DNA from: Chlorobiota bacterium
Lineage (GTDB): Bacteria; Bacteroidota; Chlorobiia; Chlorobiales; Chlorobiaceae
NCBI GenBank assembly: GCA_016866305.1
Contig: VGMX01000015.1
Span: 1-61,186, forward strand
Length of the DNA stretch: 61,186 nt
Direction: 5' to 3'
In this document: positions 25,325 to 36,196 of the stretch, piece after piece
How positions within the stretch are numbered: the first letter of the stretch is position 1
How the letters are laid out: each line of letters begins with the position of its first letter
Translations under genes and position numbers: made by a program
Notes under the pieces: model-generated
The model's input: the letters and a program-made list of their open reading frames with translations, nothing else
The model's database searches: none
What the model was told of the DNA's origin: nothing

Positions 25325-28300
25325 ATGCGGAAAATTTTTGAAAAAATATTCGGATCGAAACACGACAAGGACATAAAAAAAATTCAGCCGATCATCCAGC
25401 GTATCAACGAGCTGCAACAATCCTTCCAGTCGCTTTCCGATGATGAACTGAAGAAAAAGGGAACGGAACTGCGCACCAGGGTACGCACATTGCTGCAGCC
25501 GCTCAAGGACAAGCGAATGGAACGGCTTGCGGCTCTCGGCGATCCCGATATCGACCTCGACAAGGCGGACAAAATCAACGATGAACTCGACATCATCGCC
25601 AAGGAATACGAGAATAATACTGCTTCGATCCTTGAAGAGATCCTTCCGGAAACCTTTGCGCTGGTCAAGGATACCTGCCGCCGCCTCAAGGGACACACCT
25701 ACAGGGTGATGGGACGCGAAATGATCTGGGACATGGTGCCCTATGACGTGCAGCTTATCGGAGGCATGGTGCTGCATTCGGGCAAGATATCCGAAATGGC
25801 GACCGGCGAAGGAAAGACGCTTGTCTCCACCCTGCCGGTTTTTCTCAACGCCCTGACCGGACGTGGCGTGCACGTGGTTACGGTGAACGATTATCTTGCC
25901 CAGCGTGACAAGGAGTGGATGTCGCCGGTTTTCGAGTTTCACAACCTGAGCGTCGGGGTGATCCTCAACACCATGCAGCCGTTAGAGCGACGACAGCAGT
26001 ACCTGTGCGATATCACCTACGGCACGAACAACGAATTCGGCTTCGACTACCTGCGCGACAACATGGCCGGCACGGTGGATGAGATGGTGCAGAGGGATTT
26101 CTATTTCGCAATCGTTGATGAGGTGGACAGCGTGCTGATCGACGAGGCGAGAACACCGCTGATCATTTCAGGTCCGGTGCCCAATGCCGACAACGGAAAG
26201 TTCCAGGAAATCAAGCCATGGATCGAACAGATCGTACGCAATCAGCAGCAGCTTATGGCATCGTTCCTTTCAAAAGCCGAAACCAGCCTCAAGGCCAAGC
26301 CCGGCGATTTCGAGGCCGGGCTTGCGCTGCTGAGGGTCAAGCGCGGCCAGCCGAAGAACAGCCGGTTTATCAAGATACTCTCGCAGCAGGGTATGGCCAA
26401 ACTCGTCCAGGGCACGGAAAACGAGTATCTGAAGGACAACGCCAGCCGCATGCACGAAGTTGACGACGAGCTGTTCTATGCCATTGATGAAAAAGCCGGC
26501 ACCATCGACCTTACCGACAAGGGACGCGAGTTTCTCAGCAGGCTGAGCCATCAGGACAGCGATCTGTTCCTGCTCCCCGATGTTGGCTCTGAAATTGCCT
26601 CCATCGAAAGCAATGCTTCACTTTCAGCCACGGAAAAGATCAAGCGGAAAGATGCCGTCTACCGGCTGTTCGCGGACCGATCCGAACGATTGCACAACAT
26701 CAGCCAGCTGCTCAAGGCGTATTCGCTCTTCGAGCGTGACGACGAATATGTCGTACAGGATGGCAAGGTGATGATTGTCGATGAATTCACCGGCAGGATC
26801 CTGCCCGGCCGCCGCTACAGCGACGGTCTGCACCAGGCGATCGAAGCCAAGGAGAACGTCAGGATCGAAGGCGAGACGCAGACCATGGCCACCATCACCA
26901 TCCAGAATTTCTTCCGGCTTTACAAAAAGCTGGCCGGCATGACCGGCACGGCTGAAACCGAGGCTTCGGAGTTCTACGAAATCTACAAGCTCGACGTGGT
27001 GGTTATTCCCACAAACAAGCCCGTCGTGCGGCGTGATATGGATGACCTGGTCTACAAAACCCGTCGTGAAAAGTACAACGCCATCATCGGCAAAGTCGAG
27101 GAACTGCAGAAAAAGGGCCAGCCGGTGCTGGTCGGCACCACCAGCGTGGATGTGTCGGAAACCCTTTCGAGAATGCTGCGCGGCAGGCGCATCGCACACA
27201 GCGTGCTGAACGCCAAGCAGCATGATCGGGAAGCCGAAATCGTCGCCGGGGCCGGCCAGAAGGGCGCGGTAACCATCGCCACGAACATGGCGGGACGCGG
27301 CACTGACATCAAGCTGGGAGAGGGAGTGCGCGAACTCGGAGGGCTCTATATTCTCGGCTCGGAACGGCACGAATCGCGCCGTATCGACCGCCAGCTCCGC
27401 GGACGTGCCGGACGTCAGGGCGATCCCGGCGAGTCGGTTTTTTTCGTCTCGCTCGAGGATGAACTGATGCGGCTGTTCGGTTCCGAACGGGTGATTTCGG
27501 TCATGGACCGCCTCGGCCACGAAGAGGGGGACGTGATCGAGCACTCCATGATCACCAAGTCCATCGAAAGGGCGCAGAAAAAGGTCGAGGAACAGAACTT
27601 TGCCATCCGCAAACGGCTGCTCGAGTACGATGACGTGCTGAACCAGCAGCGCGACGTGATCTACACCCGGCGCAGGAACGGCCTTATGAAAGACCGCCTG
27701 ACCGGCGATATTCTCGATCTGCTCAGGGATTACTGTGACCTGGTTCTCAAGAAATATGACAAGGAGCTTGACGTCGCCGAACTCGAGGAACGCATTCTCC
27801 GCGAGCTTTCGGTCGAGTTCCGGCCCGATGCCGCCCTGTTCGAGCGTGAAGGCGCGGGATTCGTCGCCGACCGTCTCTACGAGGCCGCGGTTGCCTTTTA
27901 CAAACGCAAGGAGGAGGAGATTCCCGAAGAGATCATGGGGCAGATTGAAAAGTATGCCGTGCTCAGCGTGATCGACAAAAAATGGCGGGAGCACCTGCGG
28001 GAGATCGACTCGCTGCGGGAAGGCATCAATTTGAGGGCATACGGCCAGAAAGACCCCCTGCTTGAATACAAGCAGGAGGCATACCGGCTGTTTGTCACCC
28101 TGCTGCAGGAGATCGAGCTTGAAACCCTCTCGCTTGCCTTCAAGCTCTTTCCGGTCAATCCCGATGAAGCCCGCGAGATCGAGGCCCGTCAGAAAAGAGA
28201 GGCCTTGCGCAAGGAGAAGCTTGTCGCCCAGCACGAGGCTGCCGAAAGCGTCTATCAGCAGCCGGAAGAAGGTGCGACGGAACAGGCCGAAGGTCATCAG

Positions 28301-28396
28301 CAGCCGGTAACCGTCGAGAAGAAACCCGGACGAAACGATCTCTGCCCCTGCGGGAGCGGAAAAAAATACAAAAACTGTCACGGGCAGCAACCCTGA
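25325..28396 (+). CDS. secA: Preprotein translocase ATPase SecA
   Basis: 1023 residues, longer than E. coli SecA (901). Walker A is ATGEGKT (159-165), Walker B is [17 protein letters not shown], followed by [22 protein letters not shown] and [13 protein letters not shown]. An insertion near 290-350 ([18 protein letters not shown]) is of the Bacteroidetes/Chlorobi type. The C-terminus has the zinc-binding tail [14 protein letters not shown], which contacts SecB and lipids. It drives protein export through SecYEG. Followed 25 bp later by purL. Confidence 0.97.
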   Translation: MRKIFEKIFGSKHDKDIKKIQPIIQRINELQQSFQSLSDDELKKKGTELRTRVRTLLQPLKDKRMERLAALGDPDIDLDKADKINDELDIIAKEYENNTASILEEILPETFALVKDTCRRLKGHTYRVMGREMIWDMVPYDVQLIGGMVLHSGKISEMATGEGKTLVSTLPVFLNALTGRGVHVVTVNDYLAQRDKEWMSPVFEFHNLSVGVILNTMQPLERRQQYLCDITYGTNNEFGFDYLRDNMAGTVDEMVQRDFYFAIVDEVDSVLIDEARTPLIISGPVPNADNGKFQEIKPWIEQIVRNQQQLMASFLSKAETSLKAKPGDFEAGLALLRVKRGQPKNSRFIKILSQQGMAKLVQGTENEYLKDNASRMHEVDDELFYAIDEKAGTIDLTDKGREFLSRLSHQDSDLFLLPDVGSEIASIESNASLSATEKIKRKDAVYRLFADRSERLHNISQLLKAYSLFERDDEYVVQDGKVMIVDEFTGRILPGRRYSDGLHQAIEAKENVRIEGETQTMATITIQNFFRLYKKLAGMTGTAETEASEFYEIYKLDVVVIPTNKPVVRRDMDDLVYKTRREKYNAIIGKVEELQKKGQPVLVGTTSVDVSETLSRMLRGRRIAHSVLNAKQHDREAEIVAGAGQKGAVTIATNMAGRGTDIKLGEGVRELGGLYILGSERHESRRIDRQLRGRAGRQGDPGESVFFVSLEDELMRLFGSERVISVMDRLGHEEGDVIEHSMITKSIERAQKKVEEQNFAIRKRLLEYDDVLNQQRDVIYTRRRNGLMKDRLTGDILDLLRDYCDLVLKKYDKELDVAELEERILRELSVEFRPDAALFEREGAGFVADRLYEAAVAFYKRKEEEIPEEIMGQIEKYAVLSVIDKKWREHLREIDSLREGINLRAYGQKDPLLEYKQEAYRLFVTLLQEIELETLSLAFKLFPVNPDEAREIEARQKREALRKEKLVAQHEAAESVYQQPEEGATEQAEGHQQPVTVEKKPGRNDLCPCGSGKKYKNCHGQQP

Positions 28397-28421
28397 CACC
28401 CAGTAACGCCCACTCTGTTTT

Positions 28422-30704
28422 ATGAAACAAACCGAACCGGAAGTCACCCTCCAGCTGGCCCTGGAAAATGGCCTGAATGCCGAGGAGTATGAGAACATTC
28501 TCGCCGTTCTCAACAGAAAGCCTACCTTCACCGAACTCGGCATTTTCTCGGTGATGTGGTCCGAGCACTGCAGTTACAAGAACTCCATCGCGGTGCTGAA
28601 AACCCTGCCGAGGGAGGGGGACGCCCTGCTTACCGGGGCCGGCGAGGAAAACGCCGGACTTGTCGATATCGGCGACAACCTTGCCGTTGCCTTCAAGATC
28701 GAATCGCACAACCACCCTTCGGCCGTAGAACCATACCAGGGCGCGGCTACCGGTGTGGGTGGCATACACCGCGACATCTTCACCATGGGCGCGCGTCCCG
28801 TGGCATCCCTGAATTCGCTGCGATTCGGTTCTCCCAGGGATCCGAGAGTGCGTTATCTGGTGGACGGAGTCGTCAGGGGCATCGGTGATTACGGAAACTC
28901 GTTCGGCGTGCCTACCGTGGGCGGGGAAATCTATTTTGAGGAGTGTTATACCGGAAACCCCCTGGTCAACGCCATGTCGGTCGGTATCGTCGAGCACGAC
29001 AGGACCGTGAGCGCCACGGCGAAAGGCGAAGGCAATCCCGTGCTGATCGTGGGCTCCTCGACCGGTCGGGACGGCATTCACGGCGCGACCTTTGCATCGG
29101 AGGATCTCAGCGAGGCATCCGAGGACAAGCGGCCCAGTGTGCAGGTTGGCGATCCGTTCGCCGAGAAACTGCTGCTTGAAGCCACGCTCGAAGCCATTGC
29201 AACCGGCCACGTGGTCGGCCTGCAGGACATGGGTGCGGCAGGACTGACCAGTTCGACCTCGGAAATGAGCGCAAGAGGCATCGAAAAAACCGGGTCCGGG
29301 GGAATCGAAATCGACCTCGATCTCGTACCGGTGCGCGAAGCCGGCATGAGCGCCTACGAAATCATGCTTTCGGAATCACAGGAACGCATGCTGGTGGTTG
29401 CCGAAAAAGGGTTCGAGGAGCGCATCATCGAGGTGTACCGGAAATGGGATGTGCAGGCGGTCGTCATAGGACGAGTCACTGCGGACCACCAGCTCAGGGT
29501 ACGCCAGCACGGTCGGGTGGTTGCCGAAATACCCGCAGAATCCCTCGTGCTTGGCGGCGGCGCTCCGGTCTATATCCGTGAAGCCATCGAGAAAAAACCG
29601 GAAACCCCGGCGGCCGTTATGGTGGACGATGATCGACTCGATCTGCGGACGCTGGCCCTCTCCTTGCTGTCGAGACCAAGCATAGCCAGCAAGCAGTGGG
29701 TCTACCGCCAGTACGACTCCATGGTGCAGACCAACACTGTGACGGCAACCGGCACGTCCGATGCCGCCGTCATCCGCATCAGGGGATCGAAAAAAGGTCT
29801 GGCCATGAAAACCGACTGCAACTCCCGCTATGTTTACCTGAACCCGCTGAAGGGTGGACAGATCGCGGTTGCCGAATGTGCCCGAAACATCGCCTGTTCC
29901 GGCGCGCGTCCTCTTGCCGTTACCAACTGTCTGAACTTCGGCAATCCCTACAAACCGGAAGTATACTACCAGTTCAAGAGGTCGGTCGAAGGCATGGGTG
30001 AAGCCTGCCGCGCATTCAACACCCCGGTAACCGGCGGCAACGTGAGCTTTTACAATGAAACCTCCCTTGGAGGTGAACGCACGGCCATCTATCCTACTCC
30101 AACCATCGGCATGATCGGCCTGCTCGATGATATCGGCGGTCTTGTCGGATCCACTTTTTCGAGCCCCGGCGATGCAATTCTGCTTTTCGGAGATCCCGAG
30201 CTTACGCTCGACGGCTCGGAATATCTCGTCATGCAGTACGGCACACCCGGCCAGGATGCTCCGGACATTGATATCGGGCACGAACGGAATCTGCAGGAGC
30301 TGCTCGTCTCACTTGCTTCAAAACGCCTGCTGCACTCCGCGCACGACATTTCCGACGGCGGACTCATGACGGCACTCGCGGAAAAATCGGTCATGAATGA
30401 ACAGGGCACGCTCGGCTTCGACGTCGATATCGAGGATACCGTGAACAGTCCCTGCCGTCTGCAGCAGCAGCTCTTTTCCGAAGCGCAGGGTCGGGTGCTC
30501 GTGAGCATCGCCCCGGAGTCGGCTCGGGAGGTCATCGCAGAAGCCGTGCATCACAATGTGCCCGTGCGGGTTATCGGCAAGGTTGTCCGGCACACCGCGG
30601 CGATTGCCGTGAACGGCAAAACCGCTGTATCGTTCACGACCGGAGAACTTGCCGGAGCCTACTTTCATGCGCTTGAACGGGCCCTGCACCTCGACGAACT
30701 GTAG
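28422..30704 (+). CDS. purL: Phosphoribosylformylglycinamidine synthase subunit PurL
   Basis: 760 residues, the short bacterial form that needs separate PurQ (glutaminase) and PurS. Motifs: [11 protein letters not shown] (the conserved histidine), [51 protein letters not shown], and [10 protein letters not shown]. It uses FGAR, glutamine-derived ammonia and ATP to form FGAM in purine synthesis. It has the normal short-form length. nnr follows 41 bp later. Confidence 0.97.
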   Translation: MKQTEPEVTLQLALENGLNAEEYENILAVLNRKPTFTELGIFSVMWSEHCSYKNSIAVLKTLPREGDALLTGAGEENAGLVDIGDNLAVAFKIESHNHPSAVEPYQGAATGVGGIHRDIFTMGARPVASLNSLRFGSPRDPRVRYLVDGVVRGIGDYGNSFGVPTVGGEIYFEECYTGNPLVNAMSVGIVEHDRTVSATAKGEGNPVLIVGSSTGRDGIHGATFASEDLSEASEDKRPSVQVGDPFAEKLLLEATLEAIATGHVVGLQDMGAAGLTSSTSEMSARGIEKTGSGGIEIDLDLVPVREAGMSAYEIMLSESQERMLVVAEKGFEERIIEVYRKWDVQAVVIGRVTADHQLRVRQHGRVVAEIPAESLVLGGGAPVYIREAIEKKPETPAAVMVDDDRLDLRTLALSLLSRPSIASKQWVYRQYDSMVQTNTVTATGTSDAAVIRIRGSKKGLAMKTDCNSRYVYLNPLKGGQIAVAECARNIACSGARPLAVTNCLNFGNPYKPEVYYQFKRSVEGMGEACRAFNTPVTGGNVSFYNETSLGGERTAIYPTPTIGMIGLLDDIGGLVGSTFSSPGDAILLFGDPELTLDGSEYLVMQYGTPGQDAPDIDIGHERNLQELLVSLASKRLLHSAHDISDGGLMTALAEKSVMNEQGTLGFDVDIEDTVNSPCRLQQQLFSEAQGRVLVSIAPESAREVIAEAVHHNVPVRVIGKVVRHTAAIAVNGKTAVSFTTGELAGAYFHALERALHLDEL

Positions 30705-30745
30705 GAAACGCCGGCCGGCATATGCCGGCAAAAGGAGAGATCGAT

Positions 30746-32338
30746 ATGCTTCCAGTAGTCACCGCGGCCGAAATGGCCGCTGCAGACCGGGCAGCCATTG
30801 AACAGCTCCGGATCGGGGAAATCCGCCTCATGGAGCTTGCCGGAGCACGCTCGGCGGACATCATCTCCGATATCCTCGAACGGAATAATGTGGCCGGGTG
30901 CACGTTTCTGGCGGTCTGCGGCAAGGGAAACAATGGAGGCGACGGTCTCGTGCTCGCCCGCCACCTGCTCAATCAGGGGGCGTCGGTCGATGTCGTGCTG
31001 CTCTACCCTGACGAGGCGTTGTCGCCGGTGAACCGGAATGCCCTGGAAATCCTCGATATCTACCGTGACCGCCACGCGGCTCCCCTGCGCATGTTCCACG
31101 GCATATCCGAAGTGCCCCCCTTTGTCATGGAAAGCGTATACGACGCTCTCATCGACGCCGTGCTCGGCACCGGTCTGAAAATAGGCGAACCCGGTCAGGC
31201 GCTTCATGCACCGGTACGCGAAGGAATCGAACTCCTCGAACATATCCGGAGACGAAACGGCACCCCGCTCATCGCCCTCGATGTTCCCTCGGGCCTCGAT
31301 GCGACATCGGGTTTTGCTGCCGATCCGGCCGTTACCGCTGACAGTACCGTCACCATGGCTTTCCTGAAAACCGGTTTCTTTTTCAACGAAGGACCCCGGC
31401 ATTCGGGTGAGGTGCGCAGAGCCGAAATATCGATCCCCGAATTTCTCATCGCACCATCTGCCTGTCGGTTGATCGACCAGGAGTATGCCTCCGGGCGGTT
31501 TATCCTGCGTGAACCCTCCGGAGCAAAGCACCTGAACGGAAAAGTGCTCGTGATCGCCGGGTCGCTCTCGTCACACGCCTCCATGCTTGGAGCCGCAATC
31601 ATGTCGGTGAAGGCCGCCCTGAAAGCCGGTGCGGGATACGTTTGCGCCTCGGTCCCGATCGGACTTGCCGACGTCATGCATGCGCATGCCCCTGAAGCCG
31701 TCGTGATCGCTCAGGAGAAGGAACTGGTGCTTGAAAAAGCCCGGTGGGCTGATTGTGTGCTGCTGGGATGCGGTCTTGGCAGGGAGCCGGACAATATCGC
31801 CTTTATGCGGGAACTGCTGGGAATAACCGGAATCACTGCCGGGAAGCTCGTGCTCGACGCCGATGCGCTGTACGCGATTTCCGGCACGAACATCCTTGAG
31901 GAGAGCCTCGATCCGGTTCATATCCTCCTGACCCCGCACTACGGCGAATTCAGCCGTCTTTCGGGCATTGCAGTTGAAGATATCTCCGCCGATCCGCTGA
32001 GCGCTGCGGCGGCATTCGCCCGGAAGCACAGGGTCAATCTCTTGCTGAAAGGCCACCCGACCGTGCTTGCCGGCGCCGGGGGAGAACTGATGATCAACGA
32101 CAGCGGAACGGAGGCGCTTTCGACCGCAGGGTCGGGGGACGTGCTGGCAGGCATGACTGCAGCACTCGCCGCCAAAGGCGTTCCGGTGCTTGAAGCCGGT
32201 GCGGCAGCGGCATGGTTTCACGGGCGTGCCGGGGATCTCGCCAATGAGATCGCAAGCCTTGTGTGTGCCGGAGACATTCTCGATGCGATACCGGCAGCGA
32301 TCCGCGAGATTTTCGACCTCGGGGAAAAACCCGGCTGA
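30746..32338 (+). CDS. nnr: Bifunctional NAD(P)HX epimerase/dehydratase
   Basis: 530 residues from ATG 30746, preceded by GGAGAG. The N-terminal YjeF epimerase domain (about 1-215) has CGKGNNGGDGLVLARHLL and ALDVPSGLDATSG. The C-terminal carbohydrate-kinase-like dehydratase domain has NDSGTEALSTAGSGDVLAGM. Together they repair hydrated NAD(P)H. Normal length for the fused form. A GC-rich palindrome (30713-30727) lies just before it and may form a hairpin in the intercistronic RNA. Confidence 0.92.
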   Translation: MLPVVTAAEMAAADRAAIEQLRIGEIRLMELAGARSADIISDILERNNVAGCTFLAVCGKGNNGGDGLVLARHLLNQGASVDVVLLYPDEALSPVNRNALEILDIYRDRHAAPLRMFHGISEVPPFVMESVYDALIDAVLGTGLKIGEPGQALHAPVREGIELLEHIRRRNGTPLIALDVPSGLDATSGFAADPAVTADSTVTMAFLKTGFFFNEGPRHSGEVRRAEISIPEFLIAPSACRLIDQEYASGRFILREPSGAKHLNGKVLVIAGSLSSHASMLGAAIMSVKAALKAGAGYVCASVPIGLADVMHAHAPEAVVIAQEKELVLEKARWADCVLLGCGLGREPDNIAFMRELLGITGITAGKLVLDADALYAISGTNILEESLDPVHILLTPHYGEFSRLSGIAVEDISADPLSAAAAFARKHRVNLLLKGHPTVLAGAGGELMINDSGTEALSTAGSGDVLAGMTAALAAKGVPVLEAGAAAAWFHGRAGDLANEIASLVCAGDILDAIPAAIREIFDLGEKPG

Positions 32339-32363
32339 TGCTCCGGAGCGAACGCCGGGAAGC

Positions 32364-33575
32364 TCAGGATTCGCCCTGTTTCAGGAATTTTCTGATATTG
32401 CGTGCCGCCTGCCGGATACGCTCCTCGTTCTCGATCATGGCGATACGCACATACTCGTCTCCGTAAGCCCCGAACCCGATGCCGGGACTGACCGCAACCT
32501 TGCCTTCTGTCAGCAGCTTCTTGCTGAACTCAAGGCTGCCCATGCTCCTGTGCTGTTCAGGAATACGCGCCCACACGAACATGCTTGCCCTTGGTGGAAG
32601 TATCGGCCATCCGGCGTTCTCGAAGCTTCGGATCATGACGTCCCGGCGGCGGCGGTATACCTCGCAGATCTCCTGAACGCAGCTCTGGTCATCGGTGAGC
32701 GCTATGGTCGAAGCGACCTGGATGGGGGTGAAGGTGCCGTAATCGAGCCAGCTCTTGATCTTTTCAAGCGCGCCGATCAGCTTGGCGTTGCCCACCATGA
32801 AACCAACCCTCCAGCCGGCCATATTGTAGGTTTTCGAGAGCGTGTAGCTCTCGACGGCAACATCCTTGGCTCCGGAAACCTGCAGGATGGACGGGGTGAC
32901 ATAGCCGTCGAAGGTTATCTCCGCATAAGCGATATCACTGATGATGTAAAACCGCTCTTTCCTGGCAAGTTCGACCAGGCGTTCGTAAAAAGGCAATTCC
33001 ACCGTTGCCGTGGTGGGATTGTTGGGGAAATTCACCACCAGGTATTTCGGTTTGGGAGAGGATTCCCGCAGTGCGGTTTCGATGTTCTGGAAAAACGACT
33101 CCTCGTCGAGACGGTAATCCTCGTGCATCTCGAGCTTCAGGCGGTGCACATTGCCTCCGGCCAGAATGAACGCCTGGGAATGGATCGGATAGCAGGGATC
33201 GGGCACCATGGCCAGGTCGCCGGGATTGGTGATGGCCTGCACAAGATGGGCATACCCCTCTTTAGAACCCATGGTGACAACCACTTCGCGGTCAAGATCG
33301 AGATCGACGTTGTATTTGCGACGGTACCAGCCGCCGACCGCTCCCCTCAGCTTGTAGATTCCTTTCGAGACGGAATAGCCGTGGGTCCGCGGTTTGTTGA
33401 TGCTTTCCACCAGCTTGTCAACGATGTGCTGCGGCGTCGGACCGTCAGGGTTGCCCATCGAGAAATCGATGACATCCTCCCCCGCTCTCCGTTCAGCCAT
33501 TTTCAGTTCGTTGACCGCGGCAAAAACATACTTTGGAAGCCTCTTTATCTTTTCAAACTGAATTTCATCAAACAT
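32364..33575 (-). CDS. alaC: Class I/II aminotransferase (AlaC-like)
   Basis: 403 residues. PLP-dependent fold type I with ESYTLSKTYNMAGWRVGF containing the lysine, VNFPNNPTTATVELPFY and MGSKEGYAHLVQAI. Residues around FDEIQFEKIKRLPKYVFAAV and DFSMGNPDGPTPQHIV match glutamate-pyruvate aminotransferase AlaC. It interconverts pyruvate and alanine. Convergent with nnr (26 bp apart). Confidence 0.85.
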   Translation of the reverse strand: MFDEIQFEKIKRLPKYVFAAVNELKMAERRAGEDVIDFSMGNPDGPTPQHIVDKLVESINKPRTHGYSVSKGIYKLRGAVGGWYRRKYNVDLDLDREVVVTMGSKEGYAHLVQAITNPGDLAMVPDPCYPIHSQAFILAGGNVHRLKLEMHEDYRLDEESFFQNIETALRESSPKPKYLVVNFPNNPTTATVELPFYERLVELARKERFYIISDIAYAEITFDGYVTPSILQVSGAKDVAVESYTLSKTYNMAGWRVGFMVGNAKLIGALEKIKSWLDYGTFTPIQVASTIALTDDQSCVQEICEVYRRRRDVMIRSFENAGWPILPPRASMFVWARIPEQHRSMGSLEFSKKLLTEGKVAVSPGIGFGAYGDEYVRIAMIENEERIRQAARNIRKFLKQGES

Positions 33576-33668
33576 AATCGGGTTCGGTAATAATTGCTCC
33601 GGCTGCCAGACAGCCGCTTAAGCCCGTATCATAAACAAAAAGAGGCTCATATCCATGACACAACCCGC

Positions 33669-34127
33669 TTATTTTTCAAGCTGCGAAGTGCATGCCGGAC
33701 AGCGGACAGCCTGCAGGGGAATGCTGGTGCAGCAGTAGGGACACTCCCTGCTGTTTGACTCGGCGGACGGTGCTGCCGGAGCAGGTTTCGAACGCAGGGC
33801 TGTAAGCGACTTGATCAGCATGAACACTGCAAAAGCCATGATAAGAAAGCTGATAAGGGCATTGATGAAGACACCGTAGTTCACGGTGACCGCACCGGAT
33901 GCCCTGGCATCGGCAAGCGCCGCATAAGGTCCCGGAGTGCCCCCCTCCTTCAGGACAAGATAGAAATTGGAGAAATCAATGCCCCCGATGAGAAGACCCA
34001 GCGGAGGCATAAGCACATCGGCAACCAGCGTGTTGACAATGGCGCCGAAAGCCCCGCCGATAATGATGCCGACCGCCATGTCGGCAACATTGCCGCGAAG
34101 CACGAACTCCCTGAACTCTTTAATCAT
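33669..34127 (-). CDS. mscL: Large-conductance mechanosensitive channel MscL
   Basis: 152 residues from ATG 34127 ([20 protein letters not shown]). Two transmembrane segments: [20 protein letters not shown] and [20 protein letters not shown]. The tail carries four cysteines [20 protein letters not shown], a zinc-ribbon-like ending seen in some bacterial MscL proteins. It opens under osmotic downshock. The longer start at 34175 adds no conserved sequence. Confidence 0.95.
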   Translation of the reverse strand: MIKEFREFVLRGNVADMAVGIIIGGAFGAIVNTLVADVLMPPLGLLIGGIDFSNFYLVLKEGGTPGPYAALADARASGAVTVNYGVFINALISFLIMAFAVFMLIKSLTALRSKPAPAAPSAESNSRECPYCCTSIPLQAVRCPACTSQLEK

Positions 34128-34360
34128 ATCTCTGATTGTATATATGGTTGGAAATAACGGCACGTGTGGTGACATGCAATGGATTTACTCACCCGAAATA
34201 TAGTACACAAAAGACACGCCCGCAAACCGGAAAAAGTGCAAAACCAACCTCCGCCAAAGGGTAATCGAAACCGGAAATTGGACTTTGAATTTTTTTTCCG
34301 TACAATGTTGCGTTTGGGTCGTTTTGAATTCCGCTCCTCAACTCGCTAATCAGTAACCCG

Positions 34361-35875
34361 GTGTCAAAACACAAGCTTTCCTCAAGTATTTCAACATACA
34401 GGCAGCAGATAAGTCGGCAGACGGGGAACGACTATAACTGCTGTTACCAGTGCGGCAAATGCACGGCCGGTTGCCCGGCCGGAGGGTTTATGGATAACCC
34501 TCCAGCAAAGATCATGCGCCTTGTCCAGGCCGGCTATGTCGAAGAAGCCATGCAAAGCGATGCGCTCTGGTACTGTGTGGGCTGTCAGGCCTGTACGGCA
34601 CGGTGTCCCCAGAACATGGATATCGCCGCGACCATGGACGCACTCCGGGAGCTCGCACTGAAAACCGGTGTTGTCTGCCAGGATCGTCCGAAAAAGCTCG
34701 TAACGGCATTTCACACCTCGTTTCTCAACAATATCCGCAAGCATGGCCGTCTCCAGGAACTCTCTCTGGTGAACAGCTACAAGCTCAGGACCCGTACCTT
34801 CCTGCAGGATGCGTCATCCGGCATGAAAATGATCCGGGAAGGGAAAATCAATCCTCTCGCATCGCTCAGCGGCAAGGAGGGGGTCGAGGCAAAGGAGCAG
34901 ATTGAAAAACTGTTCGTTCTGGCCGAAAAGGAGGCCGGTCACGACCCGGCTCCGGTGCGGAAACCGAAAAAGAACAGCTTTTCCCCCCAGCAGCCTCCAG
35001 CCATCAAACCCGGTATGACCATCGGATACTACCCGGGGTGTTCGCTCGGTGGAACCGCCAGGGAGTATGACATATCCGTCCGGAAAATGTGCGAACTGCT
35101 TGACATCCGGCTTCAGGAGATCCCCGACTGGAACTGCTGCGGAGCCACATCCGCCCACGCCACCAGCCACAAACTTGCCCTTCTTCTCCCGGCAAGGAAT
35201 CAGGCCCTTGCCGATGCGGCGGGCATGGATTACGTGCTTGCGCCCTGTGCCGCCTGCCAGAACCGCCAGGTAACAACCCGCAAAGCCGTGCTCGAATCGG
35301 CGGAGCTGCGCTCTGAGGTGAAAAGCGCAACCGGTATCGAGCCTACCGGCAAAGCCGAGTTCATCGGAGTCACCCAGTTGCTTGAAGGGTACAGCGGAGA
35401 GGAACTTGCCAAACGCGTCAAACGTCCCCTGAAGGATCTCAGCCTGGCCTGCTATTACGGTTGTCTGCTTGTCCGTCCAATGGATACCATGAGTTTTGAC
35501 GATCCGGAAAATCCGCTCAGGATGGAGCAGATCGTCACGGTTCTGGGAGGAAAACCGGTCGACTGGGCATTCAAGATCGAGTGCTGCGGTGCAGGTCTGA
35601 CGCTTGCCCAGCAGGAGATGGTTGAAGACCTCACGCACAGCATCGCCAGAAATGCGGCCGGAAACGGAGCAAAGGCATTTGTTGTGGCCTGTCCACTCTG
35701 CCATGCCAATCTTGACATGCGGCAGGAGGGAATGCGAAAACGGTATGACGACATCCAGCCCATGCCGGTCTACTACATTTCCGAGCTTGTCGCCATAGCA
35801 TGTGGCGCCGATCCGGCGGAAGTCGCTGTCGGGAAACATTTTGTTCCCGCACTTGAACTTCTCGCCAACCGGTAA
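34361..35875 (+). CDS. Heterodisulfide reductase HdrC-HdrB fusion
   Basis: 504 residues. The N-terminal HdrC-type ferredoxin domain has two [4Fe-4S] motifs, CCYQCGKCTAGCPAG (about 25-39) and CVGCQACTARCPQ (about 71-83). The C-terminal HdrB part (about 225-500) carries two CCG domains: YYPGCSLGG...NCCGA and ACYYGC...ECCGAG, which hold the noncubane clusters that cleave a disulfide. In methanogens the two are separate proteins. It forms the disulfide-reducing end of the Hdr-Flx complex and is the first gene of the cluster ending at 41419. Confidence 0.92.
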   Translation: MSKHKLSSSISTYRQQISRQTGNDYNCCYQCGKCTAGCPAGGFMDNPPAKIMRLVQAGYVEEAMQSDALWYCVGCQACTARCPQNMDIAATMDALRELALKTGVVCQDRPKKLVTAFHTSFLNNIRKHGRLQELSLVNSYKLRTRTFLQDASSGMKMIREGKINPLASLSGKEGVEAKEQIEKLFVLAEKEAGHDPAPVRKPKKNSFSPQQPPAIKPGMTIGYYPGCSLGGTAREYDISVRKMCELLDIRLQEIPDWNCCGATSAHATSHKLALLLPARNQALADAAGMDYVLAPCAACQNRQVTTRKAVLESAELRSEVKSATGIEPTGKAEFIGVTQLLEGYSGEELAKRVKRPLKDLSLACYYGCLLVRPMDTMSFDDPENPLRMEQIVTVLGGKPVDWAFKIECCGAGLTLAQQEMVEDLTHSIARNAAGNGAKAFVVACPLCHANLDMRQEGMRKRYDDIQPMPVYYISELVAIACGADPAEVAVGKHFVPALELLANR

Positions 35876-36196
35876 CCGGAGAACCCGATGCAGGATCATT
35901 CCGCCCTGACGGAACCGCATGCCCGTCCGGATCAGCCCGGACACAATTGAGACCATATTCCCGACCTGTTTCGGAGGCCGGCTTCGGACATGACGAATAA
36001 ACCATATCTCACATGCATCCCCGTCTCTGTGTCGGGAGTCGGAAAAAAAGATTTTTTGCGGCAGAAACCCTGCAGTACCGAAACCGGAAGCCGGAAAAAA
36101 CCGTTGAGAGTTTTCATTGGCACGCAGATGCCTCGTAGCGAACCGTAAAGCAGTGCAATCCTGCAGTGTGCTGTTTCCGTAACCATCAATGAAAGA
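35876..36196. other. 321-bp gap inside the hdr-flx cluster with a hairpin
   Basis: No convincing gene. GTCCGG (35925-35930) and CCGGAC (35937-35942) form a perfect 6-bp hairpin without a following T-run. Downstream are A-rich tracts. It may hold a second promoter for hdrA-flx or an RNA processing/attenuation site. Confidence 0.4.

Noticed and set aside
26624-28543. 639-aa minus-strand frame opposite secA
   Set aside because: Antisense shadow of secA with low-complexity, Phe/Leu-rich residues and no motifs; secA itself is certain.
30713-30727. Palindrome before nnr as a terminator
   Set aside because: No T-run and it sits inside a tight operon gap.
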